From positions 238,312 to 302,311 of the forward strand of contig NZ_LMUQ01000061.1 of assembly GCF_009765865.1 (NCBI RefSeq): DNA of 64,000 nt. Direction: 5' to 3'. Positions 42,141 through 51,521 of the stretch are shown one piece after another. The stretch's first letter is position 1. Every line of letters begins with the position of its first letter. The translations under genes and the position numbers were made by a program. The notes under the pieces are model-generated. The model had not been told where the DNA came from and searched no databases. It saw nothing but the letters and a program-made list of their open reading frames with translations. The stretch is from Acidisoma sp. L85. Lineage in GTDB: Bacteria > Pseudomonadota > Alphaproteobacteria > Acetobacterales > Acetobacteraceae.

Positions 42141-42959
42141 ATGCATGCTCGGCCTCTCCTTTTTCTCGCACTTGTCCCTGTATTTGCGCTGTGCGCTGTG
42201 CGTGGCGTGGCTGAACCCGTTCAGCCAGATCGCGACGAGAGCCAGCTCGCCTACCGGCTGCAGGGACATGCAGGGCCCACTGTCGTCTTCGAGTCGGGGC
42301 AGGGTTTGGGTATGGCAAGCTGGGACCGGGTGGGGCCACGTCTCGCCGCATGCGTGAGGGTCGTCGTCTACGATCGTGCCGGCGTCGGCGCTAGCCCAGC
42401 GCGGCCGAACAACCTGCCTGTGATGGCTGACAGCGTCGCCGATGATCTCGCGCGGCTTTTGCGAATGATCGGCGCTGCACCGCCCTATATCCTCGTCGGC
42501 CATTCCCTCGGCGGGCTCTACGTCCAAGCCTTCGCGCGCGGTAATCCCAAAGATGTCGCGGCGGTTGTGCTGGTGGACGCCGCGAGCCCTTTGGAACCAC
42601 CGGGTGTCTTCGTCTCAACCGCGCCGCTTACACCTGGTTCGATTTCCGCCGCTGAGGAAGCCGGCGTGGCACCCAGCGAGGCGGCCCTTCTTTCGGGACC
42701 GCCCTTCCCTCCGGTCCCCCTGATCGTCCTGGCGGCAACGAATCACGACGACACGCCGCAGCGTGAGGCGCTATGGCGGCAGGTGCAGTCGCGCACGGCC
42801 GCGCTCTCCCCGAGAGGTCACCTCGAAGTCGTCAACCACAGCGGCCACTTCATCCAGGTCGATCGGCCTGACGTCGTTTACGCTGCGGTGCTGGAGGCCG
42901 CGCGGCTAAGCGGCGTCATCTTATCGGGATGCTCGGCTAGCAATCCTCAAGAGAATTGA
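42141..42959 (+). CDS. Secreted alpha/beta hydrolase
   Basis: A 272-residue protein with a signal peptide (LLFLALVPVFALCAVRGVAE). The fold is alpha/beta hydrolase: HAGPTVVFESGQGLG is the oxyanion entry, VVVYDRAGVGAS the next strand, nucleophile Ser in VGHSLGGLY near residue 125, and His in VVNHSGHFIQVD near 240. The start is the ATG with GAGAGG upstream, chosen because the signal peptide follows at once. Substrates cannot be predicted. It is probably periplasmic. Confidence 0.85.
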   Translation: MHARPLLFLALVPVFALCAVRGVAEPVQPDRDESQLAYRLQGHAGPTVVFESGQGLGMASWDRVGPRLAACVRVVVYDRAGVGASPARPNNLPVMADSVADDLARLLRMIGAAPPYILVGHSLGGLYVQAFARGNPKDVAAVVLVDAASPLEPPGVFVSTAPLTPGSISAAEEAGVAPSEAALLSGPPFPPVPLIVLAATNHDDTPQREALWRQVQSRTAALSPRGHLEVVNHSGHFIQVDRPDVVYAAVLEAARLSGVILSGCSASNPQEN

Positions 42960-43228
42960 CAGCGGAAGATGCCATGGAGGCGCCTTGGCGCCATCTCACT
43001 GCCTATACCTTCTAGGCATCCCCCTCACCCTACAAAGTCTTTTCCTCCCGCCATCATCAACGCTTAGATGTTTGTCGCCAGATTCCACCTGAGCACGAGC
43101 GGCGAAGCTGGCGGCAAGGTAGCCGACGAGTTGAAGGGAATCGAGCGGCGATGACTGCTCCCGCTCCCTCAGTTGAGATCAGTGCAACATTCGACTCCAA
43201 ATAACAGCGCTAACGCTTAAGGAAATCC

Positions 43229-43972
43229 ATGATGGCAAGCCTGACCAACAAAACAGCCCTCGTCACCGGAGGTTCGCGCGGAATTGGCGCAGGAATCGCA
43301 AAACGATTGGCCGCCGACGGGGCGAGTGTCGCGATTACCTACACCAAAGGTGCTGACGCGGCTGCCTCCGTCGTGACAGAGATCGAACGCGCCGGTGGAA
43401 AGGCGATTGCGATCGAAGCGGATGCCGCCAATGCCGAGGCAGTCACGGCCGCTGTGGAAAAGACAATCGCCACCTTCGGTCGGCTGGACGTGCTCGTGAA
43501 CAATGCCGGCACCGCCATTCCGAAGCCATTCGAGGAAACAAGGCTGGAGGAGCTCGATAAAGTCATCAACATCAACCTTCGCGGTACGTTCATCGCGACA
43601 CAAGCCGCGTTGCGGCACATGCAGGACGGCGGCCGCATTATCATGATTGGTTCTTGCGTCGGCGAACGCATGATGACACCCGGATTGGTTGCCTACGCGG
43701 CCACGAAAGGCGCAGTGAAGATGTTCACGCAGGGGTTGGCACGAGAAATCGGCAGCCGCGGTATCACGGTCAACAATATCCAGCCGGGTCCCATTGACAC
43801 GGATCTGAATCCCGCCGCGGGTGATTGGGCGGCTCCGCAATTGGCCAATACGGCGCTCAAGCGCTACGGTCACGTCGAGGATGTCGCCGCGTTGGTGGCC
43901 TTCGTTGCGGGCCCGGAAGCAGCTTATATAACCGGAGCGAATTTGACCGTGGACGGCGGCACCAACGCGTGA
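43229..43972 (+). CDS. SDR-family oxidoreductase (3-oxoacyl-ACP reductase-like)
   Basis: A 247-residue classical SDR. TGGSRGIGAGIAKRL near residue 13 is the cofactor loop, NNAGTAIP near 90, Ser in IGSCVGERM near 140, and YAATK with the catalytic Tyr and Lys near 153. The PGPIDTDLNPA and DGGTNA tails are standard for this branch. Many such proteins reduce small ketones or are linked with stress. The 270 bp upstream show no gene; the SDR appears monocistronic and converges on the RidA gene. Confidence 0.9.
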   Translation: MMASLTNKTALVTGGSRGIGAGIAKRLAADGASVAITYTKGADAAASVVTEIERAGGKAIAIEADAANAEAVTAAVEKTIATFGRLDVLVNNAGTAIPKPFEETRLEELDKVININLRGTFIATQAALRHMQDGGRIIMIGSCVGERMMTPGLVAYAATKGAVKMFTQGLAREIGSRGITVNNIQPGPIDTDLNPAAGDWAAPQLANTALKRYGHVEDVAALVAFVAGPEAAYITGANLTVDGGTNA

Positions 43973-43986
43973 TTCGCGCGTGCTCG

Positions 43987-44454
43987 TCAGTCAACTTCTG
44001 CCCATAGGACAATAAGACAAGCCACGCCCAACAGCATCTCTGGAAAGGTGTATATCATCCGACTGTGCCGGCCGCGCTCACCGAAGACGGCGTTCAGGGT
44101 TTCTGAGGCGCCGTTCAGGACTTTCGGAGCGTCGTCGGTATAACCATGCGCGATATTGATCGAGCCCTCGAGCCGCACGATACGCCGGACGCGCTCCAGA
44201 TTACCGACGGCATCCTTGAGCTGGGCGATGGCGTTCAAGGTGCTGAGCTTGCAAGCCTCAACGCCCTGATCGACCGTCAGTTCCCGCCCGATGGTGCCCT
44301 TGAACAGCAAGGTTTTGCCATCGCGCCAGGGCAACTGCCCCGACGTGTAGATCATGTTACCAGCGCGAACCCATGGCTCGTATGAGGCAACAGCCGCAGG
44401 GGGCGGCGGTAGTTCCAGACCAAGTTCGGCCAGCCTTTGTTCCGCGGTGGACAT
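43987..44454 (-). CDS. RidA-family protein
   Basis: A 155-residue RidA/YjgF homolog. The start follows a clear GGAGG 7 nt away; the longer frame is discarded. The core includes MIYTSGQLPWRDGKTLLFKG, GVEACKLSTLNAIAQLKDAVG and FGERGRHSR near the C-terminus. RidA proteins deaminate reactive enamines or imines and form trimers. After the conserved Arg the tail (MIYTFPEMLLGVACLIVLW) differs from the VGVA-LP ending common in the family, so it may be a divergent subfamily. Confidence 0.85.
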   Translation of the reverse strand: MSTAEQRLAELGLELPPPPAAVASYEPWVRAGNMIYTSGQLPWRDGKTLLFKGTIGRELTVDQGVEACKLSTLNAIAQLKDAVGNLERVRRIVRLEGSINIAHGYTDDAPKVLNGASETLNAVFGERGRHSRMIYTFPEMLLGVACLIVLWAEVD

Positions 44455-44663
44455 GTTCGTTCCTCCTTTTTTGCGTTGGCACGCTGCAGCGTGCATCTCC
44501 TGCTTCGGACAAGATACTGCTCGGCGTCAAGATCCCCACCACGCGAACCACGCGCTTGGATGGGTGAAGTCAGCACGATTATTGCGGGAAGGGACGTGAC
44601 GGCCTAAGCTACGCTGGTGGAGTTGCTCGAATGGGTCTCGCCGGTAGCAGTGGGTAAATAGAC

Positions 44664-45105
44664 ATGTTCCGCGCCGTATTTTAGGCTGCCTTCGCCGTGG
44701 CGACGGCTGCATTCGCACAAGATGCGCCTGTCTTAAAGGAACCTGGGTAGGAAAGCCTATGGCCGTCTTCGTCGGAGCCAATCCCTACAGGGTGCCAGAA
44801 CATAGCGGCCCCAATTTCCCGTCGAAATCGTTGCAATTCACCTTTGTCTTTGATCATCAGGAAGGAAACCGGTTCAGCGGCCAATCGACAGCCGGAATTT
44901 TCAGGGAAACCTTGATCGGCGCGATTGGCCCAGACAATCCGGCTTTTTCCTCGATGATGATGGGGAGTATGCTTTGACCTTGCGCGATGCGAATACGATG
45001 GACCTGTGTTACCGGCACTCCAACGAATCGAGCAAAGTCGTGGCATGCTTTACTGCGACGCGGGCGAAGCAGGTAGGGCGTGTCGGCTATCGAGAGCGGG
45101 GATAG
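44664..45105 (+). pseudogene. Decayed gene for a secreted protein
   Basis: Three reading frames together spell one protein. Frame one is a signal peptide (MFRAVF, an in-frame TAG, then AAFAVATAAFAQDAPVLK). Frame two has TWVGKPMAVFVGANPYRV and LQFTFVFDHQEGNRFSGQ up to about 44938. Frame three gives SGFFLDDDGEYALTLRD and DLCYRHSNESSKVVACFTA to the TAG at 45103. That is one nonsense codon and two frameshifts. The intact family is small and exported with a beta-sandwich-like pattern; I know no function for it. The next gene starts 3 bp on. Confidence 0.75.
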
Positions 45106-45108
45106 ACA

Positions 45109-45774
45109 ATGAGCCAGAAGCAGTGGAGTCGGGTTGACGACTACATCGTCGACCGCCTCGTGCCCCAGGATCAGGCGCTCGAGGACAGTCTCGCGGCGAA
45201 CAAGGCCGCTGGCCTGCCCGCCATCGATGTGTCTCCAAACCAAGGAAAGCTGCTGTATCTTTTCGCCCGCATGGCCGGTGCGCGGCGCGTGCTTGAGGTC
45301 GGCACTCTCGGTGGGTATTCGACGATATGGCTCGCGCGCGCCGTGCCCTCGGATGGTCGCGTCGTAACCTTAGAGGCCGAGCCCCGGCACGCGGAAGTGG
45401 CACGCCGAAATCTCGATCGAGCAGGAGTCGCCGATCGGGTCGACATCCGCGTCGGTCCCGCGCTGGACACTCTTCCGCAGATAGAGGCGGAGGGACTTGC
45501 TCCCTTCGACCTCATCTTCATCGATGCCGACAAGCCCAATAACCCTCATTACCTTGCCTGGGCCGTCAGGCTGGCACGGCCGGGCACGGTCATCATCGGC
45601 GACAATGTTGTGCGCGACGGTGCCGTGGCCGACGTGACGAGTGCGGATCCTGGAGTCATAGGAACGCGCCAGTTCTTCGACATGATCGCCGCAGAACCTA
45701 GGCTTGATGCCACGGCGATCCAGACTGTCGGCAGCAAGGGTTGGGATGGCCTGATGCTGGCGATTGTTCGCTAA
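45109..45774 (+). CDS. Class I SAM-dependent O-methyltransferase (COMT/caffeoyl-CoA type)
   Basis: A 221-residue O-methyltransferase of the family including catechol and caffeoyl-CoA methyltransferases. Motif I is VLEVGTLGGYSTIWLAR near residue 61, VTLEAEPRHAEVARRN follows with the acidic ribose contact, and FDLIFIDADKPNNPHYL near 135 carries the catalytic Asp and metal ligands with GDNVVRDG near 163. A small phenolic or catechol-like acceptor is likely. It follows the pseudogene directly and has its own ribosome binding site in the pseudogene tail. Confidence 0.9.
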   Translation: MSQKQWSRVDDYIVDRLVPQDQALEDSLAANKAAGLPAIDVSPNQGKLLYLFARMAGARRVLEVGTLGGYSTIWLARAVPSDGRVVTLEAEPRHAEVARRNLDRAGVADRVDIRVGPALDTLPQIEAEGLAPFDLIFIDADKPNNPHYLAWAVRLARPGTVIIGDNVVRDGAVADVTSADPGVIGTRQFFDMIAAEPRLDATAIQTVGSKGWDGLMLAIVR

Positions 45775-45831
45775 TCGTCACCAGGCTTACTGTCGTGCCA
45801 AACACCCCGTAGCCGCCGTGTACGGATCGCG

Positions 45832-46101
45832 TCAGCCGGCGGTGGATGTCGTTACCGCCAATTGCCGGCTCTGCCCGCCCGCTTTTATGCCTCCGCTGGA
45901 GGCCATGCCGCCGCCCGCAGCCCCATTCGTCGGCGACAGGCTGTAACCCTTGGTTTCTCCAAACGGCTTGTTGCTAACGGGTCCCGCGACCGCCGCGCGT
46001 GTTGTGGCAGGCGAAACGTCAGAACCTGACGCCGCAAAGCTGGCGGCCGGAGGCGCCAGTGCAAGAGCCGCCGCGAAGACCAGACTGTGAATTGGACGCA
46101 T
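45832..46101 (-). CDS. Small secreted protein of unknown function
   Basis: An 89-residue protein with a signal peptide (LVFAAALALAPPAASFAASG) and GGGAG-like site (GGGAG, 6 nt) before its ATG. The mature part is Gly/Ser/Thr-rich and low in hydrophobics (GETKGYSLSPTNGAAGGG), suggesting a disordered periplasmic peptide. I see no Cys or motif. It is divergent from mtnK with a 305 bp region between them (46102-46406) in which I find only promoter-like AT patches and no open frame of merit. Confidence 0.6.
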   Translation of the reverse strand: MRPIHSLVFAAALALAPPAASFAASGSDVSPATTRAAVAGPVSNKPFGETKGYSLSPTNGAAGGGMASSGGIKAGGQSRQLAVTTSTAG

Positions 46102-46406
46102 CGAATACTCCCGTCGAATGTGAAGTGGGGTGCAACCCACAACCGCGACGTGGTGAACGGCGGAACGTATCCAATGCCGGTTTCTGTGAAGGTTTAGCGG
46201 CGAAACAATGACACTCGAAGCAACTCCACCCCCACCCAAAAGGCGAACGTTCTGAGGATTGGGTTGTTCGGGGTGTCCGCCAGGGGTATCTTGGATGCAA
46301 CAAGAGGCCGAAGACTGAGGGATGACCGTGGGCAACATCGATCGCCGCCATTGGACCGTTTCGGCCAAACTGGCAAGCTCGTAACGGGAAGGCGGCGTAA
46401 CTCGCT

Positions 46407-47708
46407 ATGCTAGACGGACCTAGTACCGACTATCACATCCTGACGGCGTCGGACGTCTCGGCCTATCTCGCCAATCACAGCACGCTTGCTGAGCACCTCG
46501 GCGGGCTGCCGTCCGAATGGGCATGCCGTGATGTCGCCGACGGCAATCTCAATTCTGTTTTCCTCATCGACGGTCCTGACGGCGGCCTGTGCGTCAAGCA
46601 AGCCTTGCCCTACGTCCGCGTGGCCGGAGAAAGCTGGCCGATGGACATAAACCGCGCCTTCTTTGAATATAGCTATACGAGCCGGCTCGAACCATTCGTC
46701 GGGACCCTTTTGCCGAAAATCTACCATTTCGATGAAGTTCAATTCATCATCGTCATGGAAAAGCTCGAGCCCCACGTCATTCTGCGCAAGGCGATGATCG
46801 AGGGAATTCATCATCCTCGCGTTCCAATCGACGTCGCTGCCTTTGTTGCCGCAGCGTCGTTCTATACCTCGGACCTTGCCGCGCCGTTTGAAGTGAAGTG
46901 CGCGGATCAGGCGATCTTCTCACGCAATGTCGCTCTGCAGCGCATTTCGGTCGATCTCGTCTTCATCGATCCTTATACGAGCGCGCTTCGCAACGTGATA
47001 AGCGAGCGTCTTGTGCCCTGGGCCGCTGCATTGCGTAACGATGTCGACCTGAAGGGAGCGGTCGCGCGCGCTCGGATTGCCTATCTGACCAAGGCGCAGT
47101 CGCTCATACATGGTGATCTGCACACGGGCTCGATCTTGGCAACACAAGACGACACGCGCATCATCGACGGTGAATTCGCATGGATTGGGCCGTCCGGGTT
47201 CGATGTCGGCAATTTTATCGCCCACTACATCATGGCTTGGTACGCGGAGCCGTTTCATCCTGCGGCGCCAGAGCCTGACAGGCGCTTCCGCGATTTGGTC
47301 GCCGCCGATATCGTGATCTTCTGGCAGCGATTCGAGGCGCAATTCCTAGGACATTGGCGTGCATTCAAAGGCGAGGCGGACGGCTTTCCGGCAAGCCATT
47401 TCGGTGATGCTGCCGCATCCTCGAGACTGGAAACCCTGCGCCGGGCCTACGTGGCCGATATCTTCTCGGACGCGCTTGCTTTTCTTGCGTGCAAGATCAT
47501 CCGACGAATCCTAGGCTTCGCACAGGTCGCCGATTTCCTCAGTATCGATGACCTCGAGGCACGCTCGCATGCACAAGCCGGCGCGCTTGCTTTCGCGCGT
47601 TCGCTGCTGCTCTACCCCGAGCGCTATCGCGACATTGCCGCAGTGGTCGCCGCCCTTCCCCGCTTCGAGAATGCCGGCCTCTTCCCGACGGAGACACGCC
47701 ATCTTTGA
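46407..47708 (+). CDS. mtnK: S-methyl-5-thioribose kinase
   Basis: A 433-residue kinase of the APH-like fold. Typical segments are YHILTASDVSAYL at the start, VADGNLNSVFLI with the nucleotide loop near residue 45, CVKQALPYVRV (Lys) near 62, the catalytic HGDLHTGSIL near residue 235 and IDGEFAWIGPSGFD near 255 with the metal-binding acid. It phosphorylates methylthioribose for the methionine salvage pathway. The isomerase MtnA, normally its neighbour, is not seen in the window, so the gene is an orphan here. Length and order match Bacillus and Klebsiella MtnK. Confidence 0.93.
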   Translation: MLDGPSTDYHILTASDVSAYLANHSTLAEHLGGLPSEWACRDVADGNLNSVFLIDGPDGGLCVKQALPYVRVAGESWPMDINRAFFEYSYTSRLEPFVGTLLPKIYHFDEVQFIIVMEKLEPHVILRKAMIEGIHHPRVPIDVAAFVAAASFYTSDLAAPFEVKCADQAIFSRNVALQRISVDLVFIDPYTSALRNVISERLVPWAAALRNDVDLKGAVARARIAYLTKAQSLIHGDLHTGSILATQDDTRIIDGEFAWIGPSGFDVGNFIAHYIMAWYAEPFHPAAPEPDRRFRDLVAADIVIFWQRFEAQFLGHWRAFKGEADGFPASHFGDAAASSRLETLRRAYVADIFSDALAFLACKIIRRILGFAQVADFLSIDDLEARSHAQAGALAFARSLLLYPERYRDIAAVVAALPRFENAGLFPTETRHL

Positions 47709-47765
47709 TGCCGAGCCCCCGTGGCGGATGCAGTGTGTCGCCACGGAGATCACTCGATGGAAAGA

Positions 47766-48233
47766 CTAGGTTCGATCGACCCGGCCAGAGTAGCAGCCCC
47801 GCTTGGCGTTGTGGACGTGGATGTATTCCACACTGGAGTTGACAAACATCCGGGCAATGACTGGCTCGATGTTCGCCCCCTCGACAAGATCCGCGTCGAG
47901 CATCATGCCCGCGGCATCATAGGCGCGTAGCGAAAGCGCACGTCGGCGCATGACCTCCGGCACTTGATCCATTTGGTTATAAGTCTCGGTTGCACCTTCG
48001 CGCACGAAGATGGCATGCGAAGCGCGGTAAGGCGTGTCGGCGGGTTGGCAGGTGTGATTGAGCAGAAGCAACGTTTCACCTAGCTCCGCGTCGCGCATCT
48101 CGATTCGGCAAGGGAAGCCTGGAACCTCGTCGGCGACGCAGCGTCTCGCGCCGTGTTTGGCCAATTCGTCGTCAGGCAGTCCGAAGAGGTGTTGGAAAGG
48201 CTTCGGCGACAGGCCGGTGATCCGGAAGGCCAT
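47766..48233 (-). CDS. DUF1203 family protein
   Basis: A 155-residue protein matching DUF1203: FRITGLSPKPFQHLFGLPDD at the start, GFPCRIEMRDAELGETLLLL with the conserved Cys, RASHAIFVREGA in the middle and YIHVHNAKRGCYSGRVDR at the end. The two Cys and several His could bind a metal, but no function is known. It is convergent with mtnK (57 bp) and divergent from the hydrolase gene. Confidence 0.87.
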   Translation of the reverse strand: MAFRITGLSPKPFQHLFGLPDDELAKHGARRCVADEVPGFPCRIEMRDAELGETLLLLNHTCQPADTPYRASHAIFVREGATETYNQMDQVPEVMRRRALSLRAYDAAGMMLDADLVEGANIEPVIARMFVNSSVEYIHVHNAKRGCYSGRVDRT

Positions 48234-48382
48234 GGAAATCTCCTATTCGTGACCGCCCCTTCCTAGGAGGCTGAGCGCGACGGCCACTATCCGCTTCTTG
48301 CTGTCCAATTCGGCTGGCAAATCCCTCTCGTGTGCTCTGCCCAACTAGTCTAGTTGTCGAGTTACAAAACGGGGGTCCAAAC

Positions 48383-49474
48383 ATGCGACGCCTTTGTCTG
48401 CGGCGAAATTGCCCTGCTCGCTTTCTCCTATGCCTCGTCCTTTGTTTGGGCGCCATTTGTTACGGTCTAGTTTGGCCGGCCAGCGCCATGGCCCAAGCCG
48501 CGTTGCCGACCGCCCTGTATCCCGTCGGAATGACACAACTGGAATTCGTCGATCCGGCCGAGGGCGGCAGACCTCTAGATCTTATGATGATTTATCCGGC
48601 AGCTCCGGCGGTTGGATCTGCTTCATTCAAGGTGTTCCTCGCCACCAACTTGCACCTGCACAAGGATGCCCCGATCGTATCCGATGGCCTCAAGCGTCCG
48701 CTCGTCATGTTTTCGCATGGGGCGGGCGGTAACGGCTCAGTCTACGCCTGGTTCGGCGAATATCTTGCATCGCACGGCTATCTCGTTGCGATGGTCTATC
48801 ACTATCGAGCCAATACATTTGATTCGAGCGCGCTCTATGTGCGCAACAGGATTTGGCAGCGACCGCGCGACATCAGCCTGGACATTTCTTACCTGCTCCA
48901 GAACAAGGTCTGGGGTCCGCACATCGACCCGAACCAGATTGGCGTGGCGGGACATTCGCAGGGGGGATTTACCGCACTCTGGATCGGGGGCGCCCAGGTC
49001 AATCCGGATCTATTCGTGGCGTATCAGCGCGGATGGAAGAACAACGCGATCGTGCCGGCCTATCTGCGAGACCAGATGAGCCTCGACGCGGGCCCTACCC
49101 GAGCGCTGCGCGACGATCGCGTTAAGGCAGCCTTTGCGATGGCTCCTGGCGACATCCAGGGCTTCGGCATGGATGCGGCGGGGCTCGGGCAGATGGCGAT
49201 CCCGGCCTACCTCATCGTCGGAGCCGGCGACACCACGACGCCACCCGAGGACAACGCGGCCTTTGCGGCAAAGTATATTCCGCAGGCTCAGCTCGACGTG
49301 TTGCCCGGCCAGGTCAACCACGAGATTTTCGACAATGAGTGCGACCAGATTGGACGCGACAACTATCCGGAAGCCTGCAACGACGCCCCCGGCGTGGACC
49401 GGGCGAAGCTGCACGAATACATCGGCAACGCCGCGTTGAAGTTCTTCGACAGGACCCTCGGGGTGCGGCGATAG
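48383..49474 (+). CDS. Secreted alpha/beta hydrolase (PAF-acetylhydrolase/dienelactone-hydrolase-like)
   Basis: A 363-residue protein with a signal peptide (LLCLVLCLGAICYGLVWP, cut near SAMAQA). It has the hydrolase pattern of the plasma platelet-activating-factor acetylhydrolase group: RPLVMFSHGAGGNGSVYAW, the nucleophile Ser in VAGHSQGGFTALW near residue 195, an Asp in the YLIVGAGDTTTP region and the His in VNHEIFDNEC near 315. It is probably periplasmic and cleaves an ester. ATG with GGGGG is used instead of a longer GTG-started frame. Confidence 0.85.
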   Translation: MRRLCLRRNCPARFLLCLVLCLGAICYGLVWPASAMAQAALPTALYPVGMTQLEFVDPAEGGRPLDLMMIYPAAPAVGSASFKVFLATNLHLHKDAPIVSDGLKRPLVMFSHGAGGNGSVYAWFGEYLASHGYLVAMVYHYRANTFDSSALYVRNRIWQRPRDISLDISYLLQNKVWGPHIDPNQIGVAGHSQGGFTALWIGGAQVNPDLFVAYQRGWKNNAIVPAYLRDQMSLDAGPTRALRDDRVKAAFAMAPGDIQGFGMDAAGLGQMAIPAYLIVGAGDTTTPPEDNAAFAAKYIPQAQLDVLPGQVNHEIFDNECDQIGRDNYPEACNDAPGVDRAKLHEYIGNAALKFFDRTLGVRR

Positions 49475-49560
49475 GGCGCGGAGTGATGCGTAAGTCCCCG
49501 AACCGTGCGCCCGTAGCATGTGCGGCCCACCCCCGGAATCTGTTAACCCTCATGCGCTAT

Positions 49561-49580
49561 ATGACCATCTTTATGGTCAT
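49561..49580. promoter_or_regulatory. Perfect palindrome, probable operator of a lost toxin-antitoxin operon
   Basis: ATGACCAT and ATGGTCAT are exact inverted copies around CTTT, 9 bp before the antitoxin-like ATG at 49590. Toxin-antitoxin operons are repressed by antitoxin bound to such sites. It may still bind a homologous antitoxin elsewhere in the genome. Confidence 0.6.
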
Positions 49581-49589
49581 GAGTGTGAT

Positions 49590-49682
49590 ATGGACGCGAT
49601 CAGTCTGGCAGACACCATGCACATCTGAGCGAGCTCGTCGATCGGGTCGCGTTTCCGGGCGGCAGCGAAGTTCGTCGATCAA
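49590..49682 (+). pseudogene. Antitoxin remnant (Phd/VapB type)
   Basis: ATG starts MDAISLADTM, then the frame breaks; one base on the sequence continues HLSELVDRVAFPGGSEV. Joined, these give the SLADA-xxx-HLSELVDRV start of the prevent-host-death/VapB-type antitoxin family. A frameshift and truncation make it non-functional. Confidence 0.7.
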
Positions 49683-49835
49683 CAAGCGCTGAGGATTCGC
49701 GCCGCGGATGCCCTGCACCTAGCAACAGCTTCGGAGCATGGCGCCACGGTGCATGCGCTTGATTAGCGGCTCGCAGCGGCCGGCCCAGTGCTTGGCGTGC
49801 CGACTCGGCTGCTGGTACAATCAACAGTGAGGTAG
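49683..49835 (+). pseudogene. VapC-type PIN toxin C-terminal remnant
   Basis: About 50 codons read QALRIRAADALHLATASEHG, then ATVHALD, an in-frame TAG, and RLAAAGPVLGVPTRLL. This is the C-terminal DALHLA...LD.RL...LG.P signature of VapC PIN-domain nucleases. The N-terminal two thirds are missing and a stop interrupts the rest, so it is dead. It lies right after the antitoxin remnant. Confidence 0.75.
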
Positions 49836-49873
49836 TGGCAGGATAGCAGCAAACAACCGCCGCCGATCGCCCC

Positions 49874-51454
49874 TCATTCCCACTCGATCGTTCCAGGTGG
49901 CTTGCTGGTGATGTCGTAGGTGACGCGGTTGATGCCGCGAACCTCGTTGACGATGCGGTTGGCGACGCGGGATAGGAAGGCCATGTCGAAGGGATAGACA
50001 TCCGCGGTCATGCCATCGGTGCTTGTCACGGCGCGCAGGGCGCAGGCCAGGTCGTAGGTGCGGCCATCGCCCATTACGCCGACACTGCGCACAGGGAGCA
50101 GCACGGCGAAGGCCTGCCAGATCGCGTCGTATAGCTTCGCTGTCCGCAGCTCCTCGAGGAAGATCGCATCCGCCCGGCGGAGGAGGTCGAGCTTCTCGGC
50201 GGACAGCGCGCCAGGGATGCGGATGGCGAGACCAGGGCCCGGGAATGGGTGGCGGCCGATAAGGGAGGGCGGCAGGCCGAGTTCCAGACCGAGTTTCCGC
50301 ACCTCATCCTTGAAGAGTTCCCGCAGTGGTTCGACCAGTTTCATCCGCATGCGCGCCGGCAAGCCACCAACATTGTGGTGCGATTTGATGGTGACCGAAG
50401 GTCCACCCGTGAAGCTCACGCTCTCAATTACATCCGGGTAGAGCGTGCCTTGTGCGAGGAAGTCGGCGCCACCGAGTTTGACCGCTTCCTCCTCGAAGAC
50501 ATCGATGAAGAGGCCGCCAATGGTCTTGCGCTTAAGCTCCGGATCCGAGACGCCCTCTAGCGCGCTGAGGAACATTTCAGAGGCGTCGCGGTGAACAAGG
50601 GTGATGTTGAAGCGGTCACGGAAGACCTGCACCACCTCATCGGCCTCGCCCTGCCGCAACAGGCCGTGGTCGACGAAGATGCAGGTGAGCTGATCACCGA
50701 TCGCCTCGTGAATGAGCGCCGCCGCGACCGCCGAATCGACGCCGCCGGAGAGGCCACAGATCACCCGCCCCTGCCCCACCTGCGCCCGGATCTTGGCAAT
50801 CTCGCTCTGGCGAAAACCGGCCATCGTCCAGTCGCCGGCGCAGCCCGCGACGTGGTGCGTGAAGTGGCGAAGGATCGCCGCGCCATGTGGTGTATGCGCG
50901 ACCTCGACGTGGAACTGTACGCCGTAGAAACGCCGCTCATCATCGGCGATCACCGCGAAGGGCGAGCCCTCGCTGGCCGCCACGGCCCGGAAGCCCGGCG
51001 GCAGGGCGGTGACGCGATCGCCATGGCTCATCCAAACCTGTTCGCGCGCGCCCGGCGCCCAGCCATCCGTGATGCCATCGAACAGCGCGCAGGGCTCGGT
51101 CACCTCGACAAAGGCGCGGCCGAATTCGCGGTGGTCATGCCCTTCGACCAGGCCGCCGAGCTGCAGGCACATCGCCTGTTGCCCGTAGCAGATACCGAGC
51201 ACAGGAACGCCGAGGGTAAAGACAACCTCGGGAACGCGCGGGGAGACCTCCTCGGTGACGCTCGCCGGGCCGCCCGACAGGATAATGGCGCGCGGCGCAA
51301 ATTCGCGGATGCGGGCTTCGCTCGCGCTGAACGGCCAAATCTCGGAATACACGCCGCTTTCGCGTACCCGGCGGGCGATGAGCTGCGTGAATTGGCTCCC
51401 GAAGTCCAGGATGAGGACGCGGTCAGCGTGAAGGGCGGCGGTGATCTGCTCCAT
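49874..51454 (-). CDS. guaA: GMP synthase (glutamine-hydrolysing)
   Basis: A 526-residue enzyme. The amidotransferase domain (1-200) has [20 protein letters not shown] and the catalytic Cys in [10 protein letters not shown] near residue 87. The PP-loop [13 protein letters not shown] is near 236 and the dimerisation domain ends with the canonical [15 protein letters not shown]. It makes GMP from XMP, ATP and glutamine. The start is the ATG of [12 protein letters not shown]; the 46 residues before it in the long frame are not part of the gene. It is in the guaB-rsmB-GNAT-guaA cluster. Confidence 0.97.
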   Translation of the reverse strand: MEQITAALHADRVLILDFGSQFTQLIARRVRESGVYSEIWPFSASEARIREFAPRAIILSGGPASVTEEVSPRVPEVVFTLGVPVLGICYGQQAMCLQLGGLVEGHDHREFGRAFVEVTEPCALFDGITDGWAPGAREQVWMSHGDRVTALPPGFRAVAASEGSPFAVIADDERRFYGVQFHVEVAHTPHGAAILRHFTHHVAGCAGDWTMAGFRQSEIAKIRAQVGQGRVICGLSGGVDSAVAAALIHEAIGDQLTCIFVDHGLLRQGEADEVVQVFRDRFNITLVHRDASEMFLSALEGVSDPELKRKTIGGLFIDVFEEEAVKLGGADFLAQGTLYPDVIESVSFTGGPSVTIKSHHNVGGLPARMRMKLVEPLRELFKDEVRKLGLELGLPPSLIGRHPFPGPGLAIRIPGALSAEKLDLLRRADAIFLEELRTAKLYDAIWQAFAVLLPVRSVGVMGDGRTYDLACALRAVTSTDGMTADVYPFDMAFLSRVANRIVNEVRGINRVTYDITSKPPGTIEWE

Positions 51455-51521
51455 GGCGCGATATGCCGTGCGGTCGGCCGCCTGACAAGCCGGGCTGCGG
51501 AAACGCAGCCGCGCGGAAGGT

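Noticed and set aside
44497-44663. Transposase remnant antisense to the RidA upstream region
   Set aside because: Short basic reading frames in this stretch suggested an insertion sequence, but I could not find terminal inverted repeats or a DDE motif.
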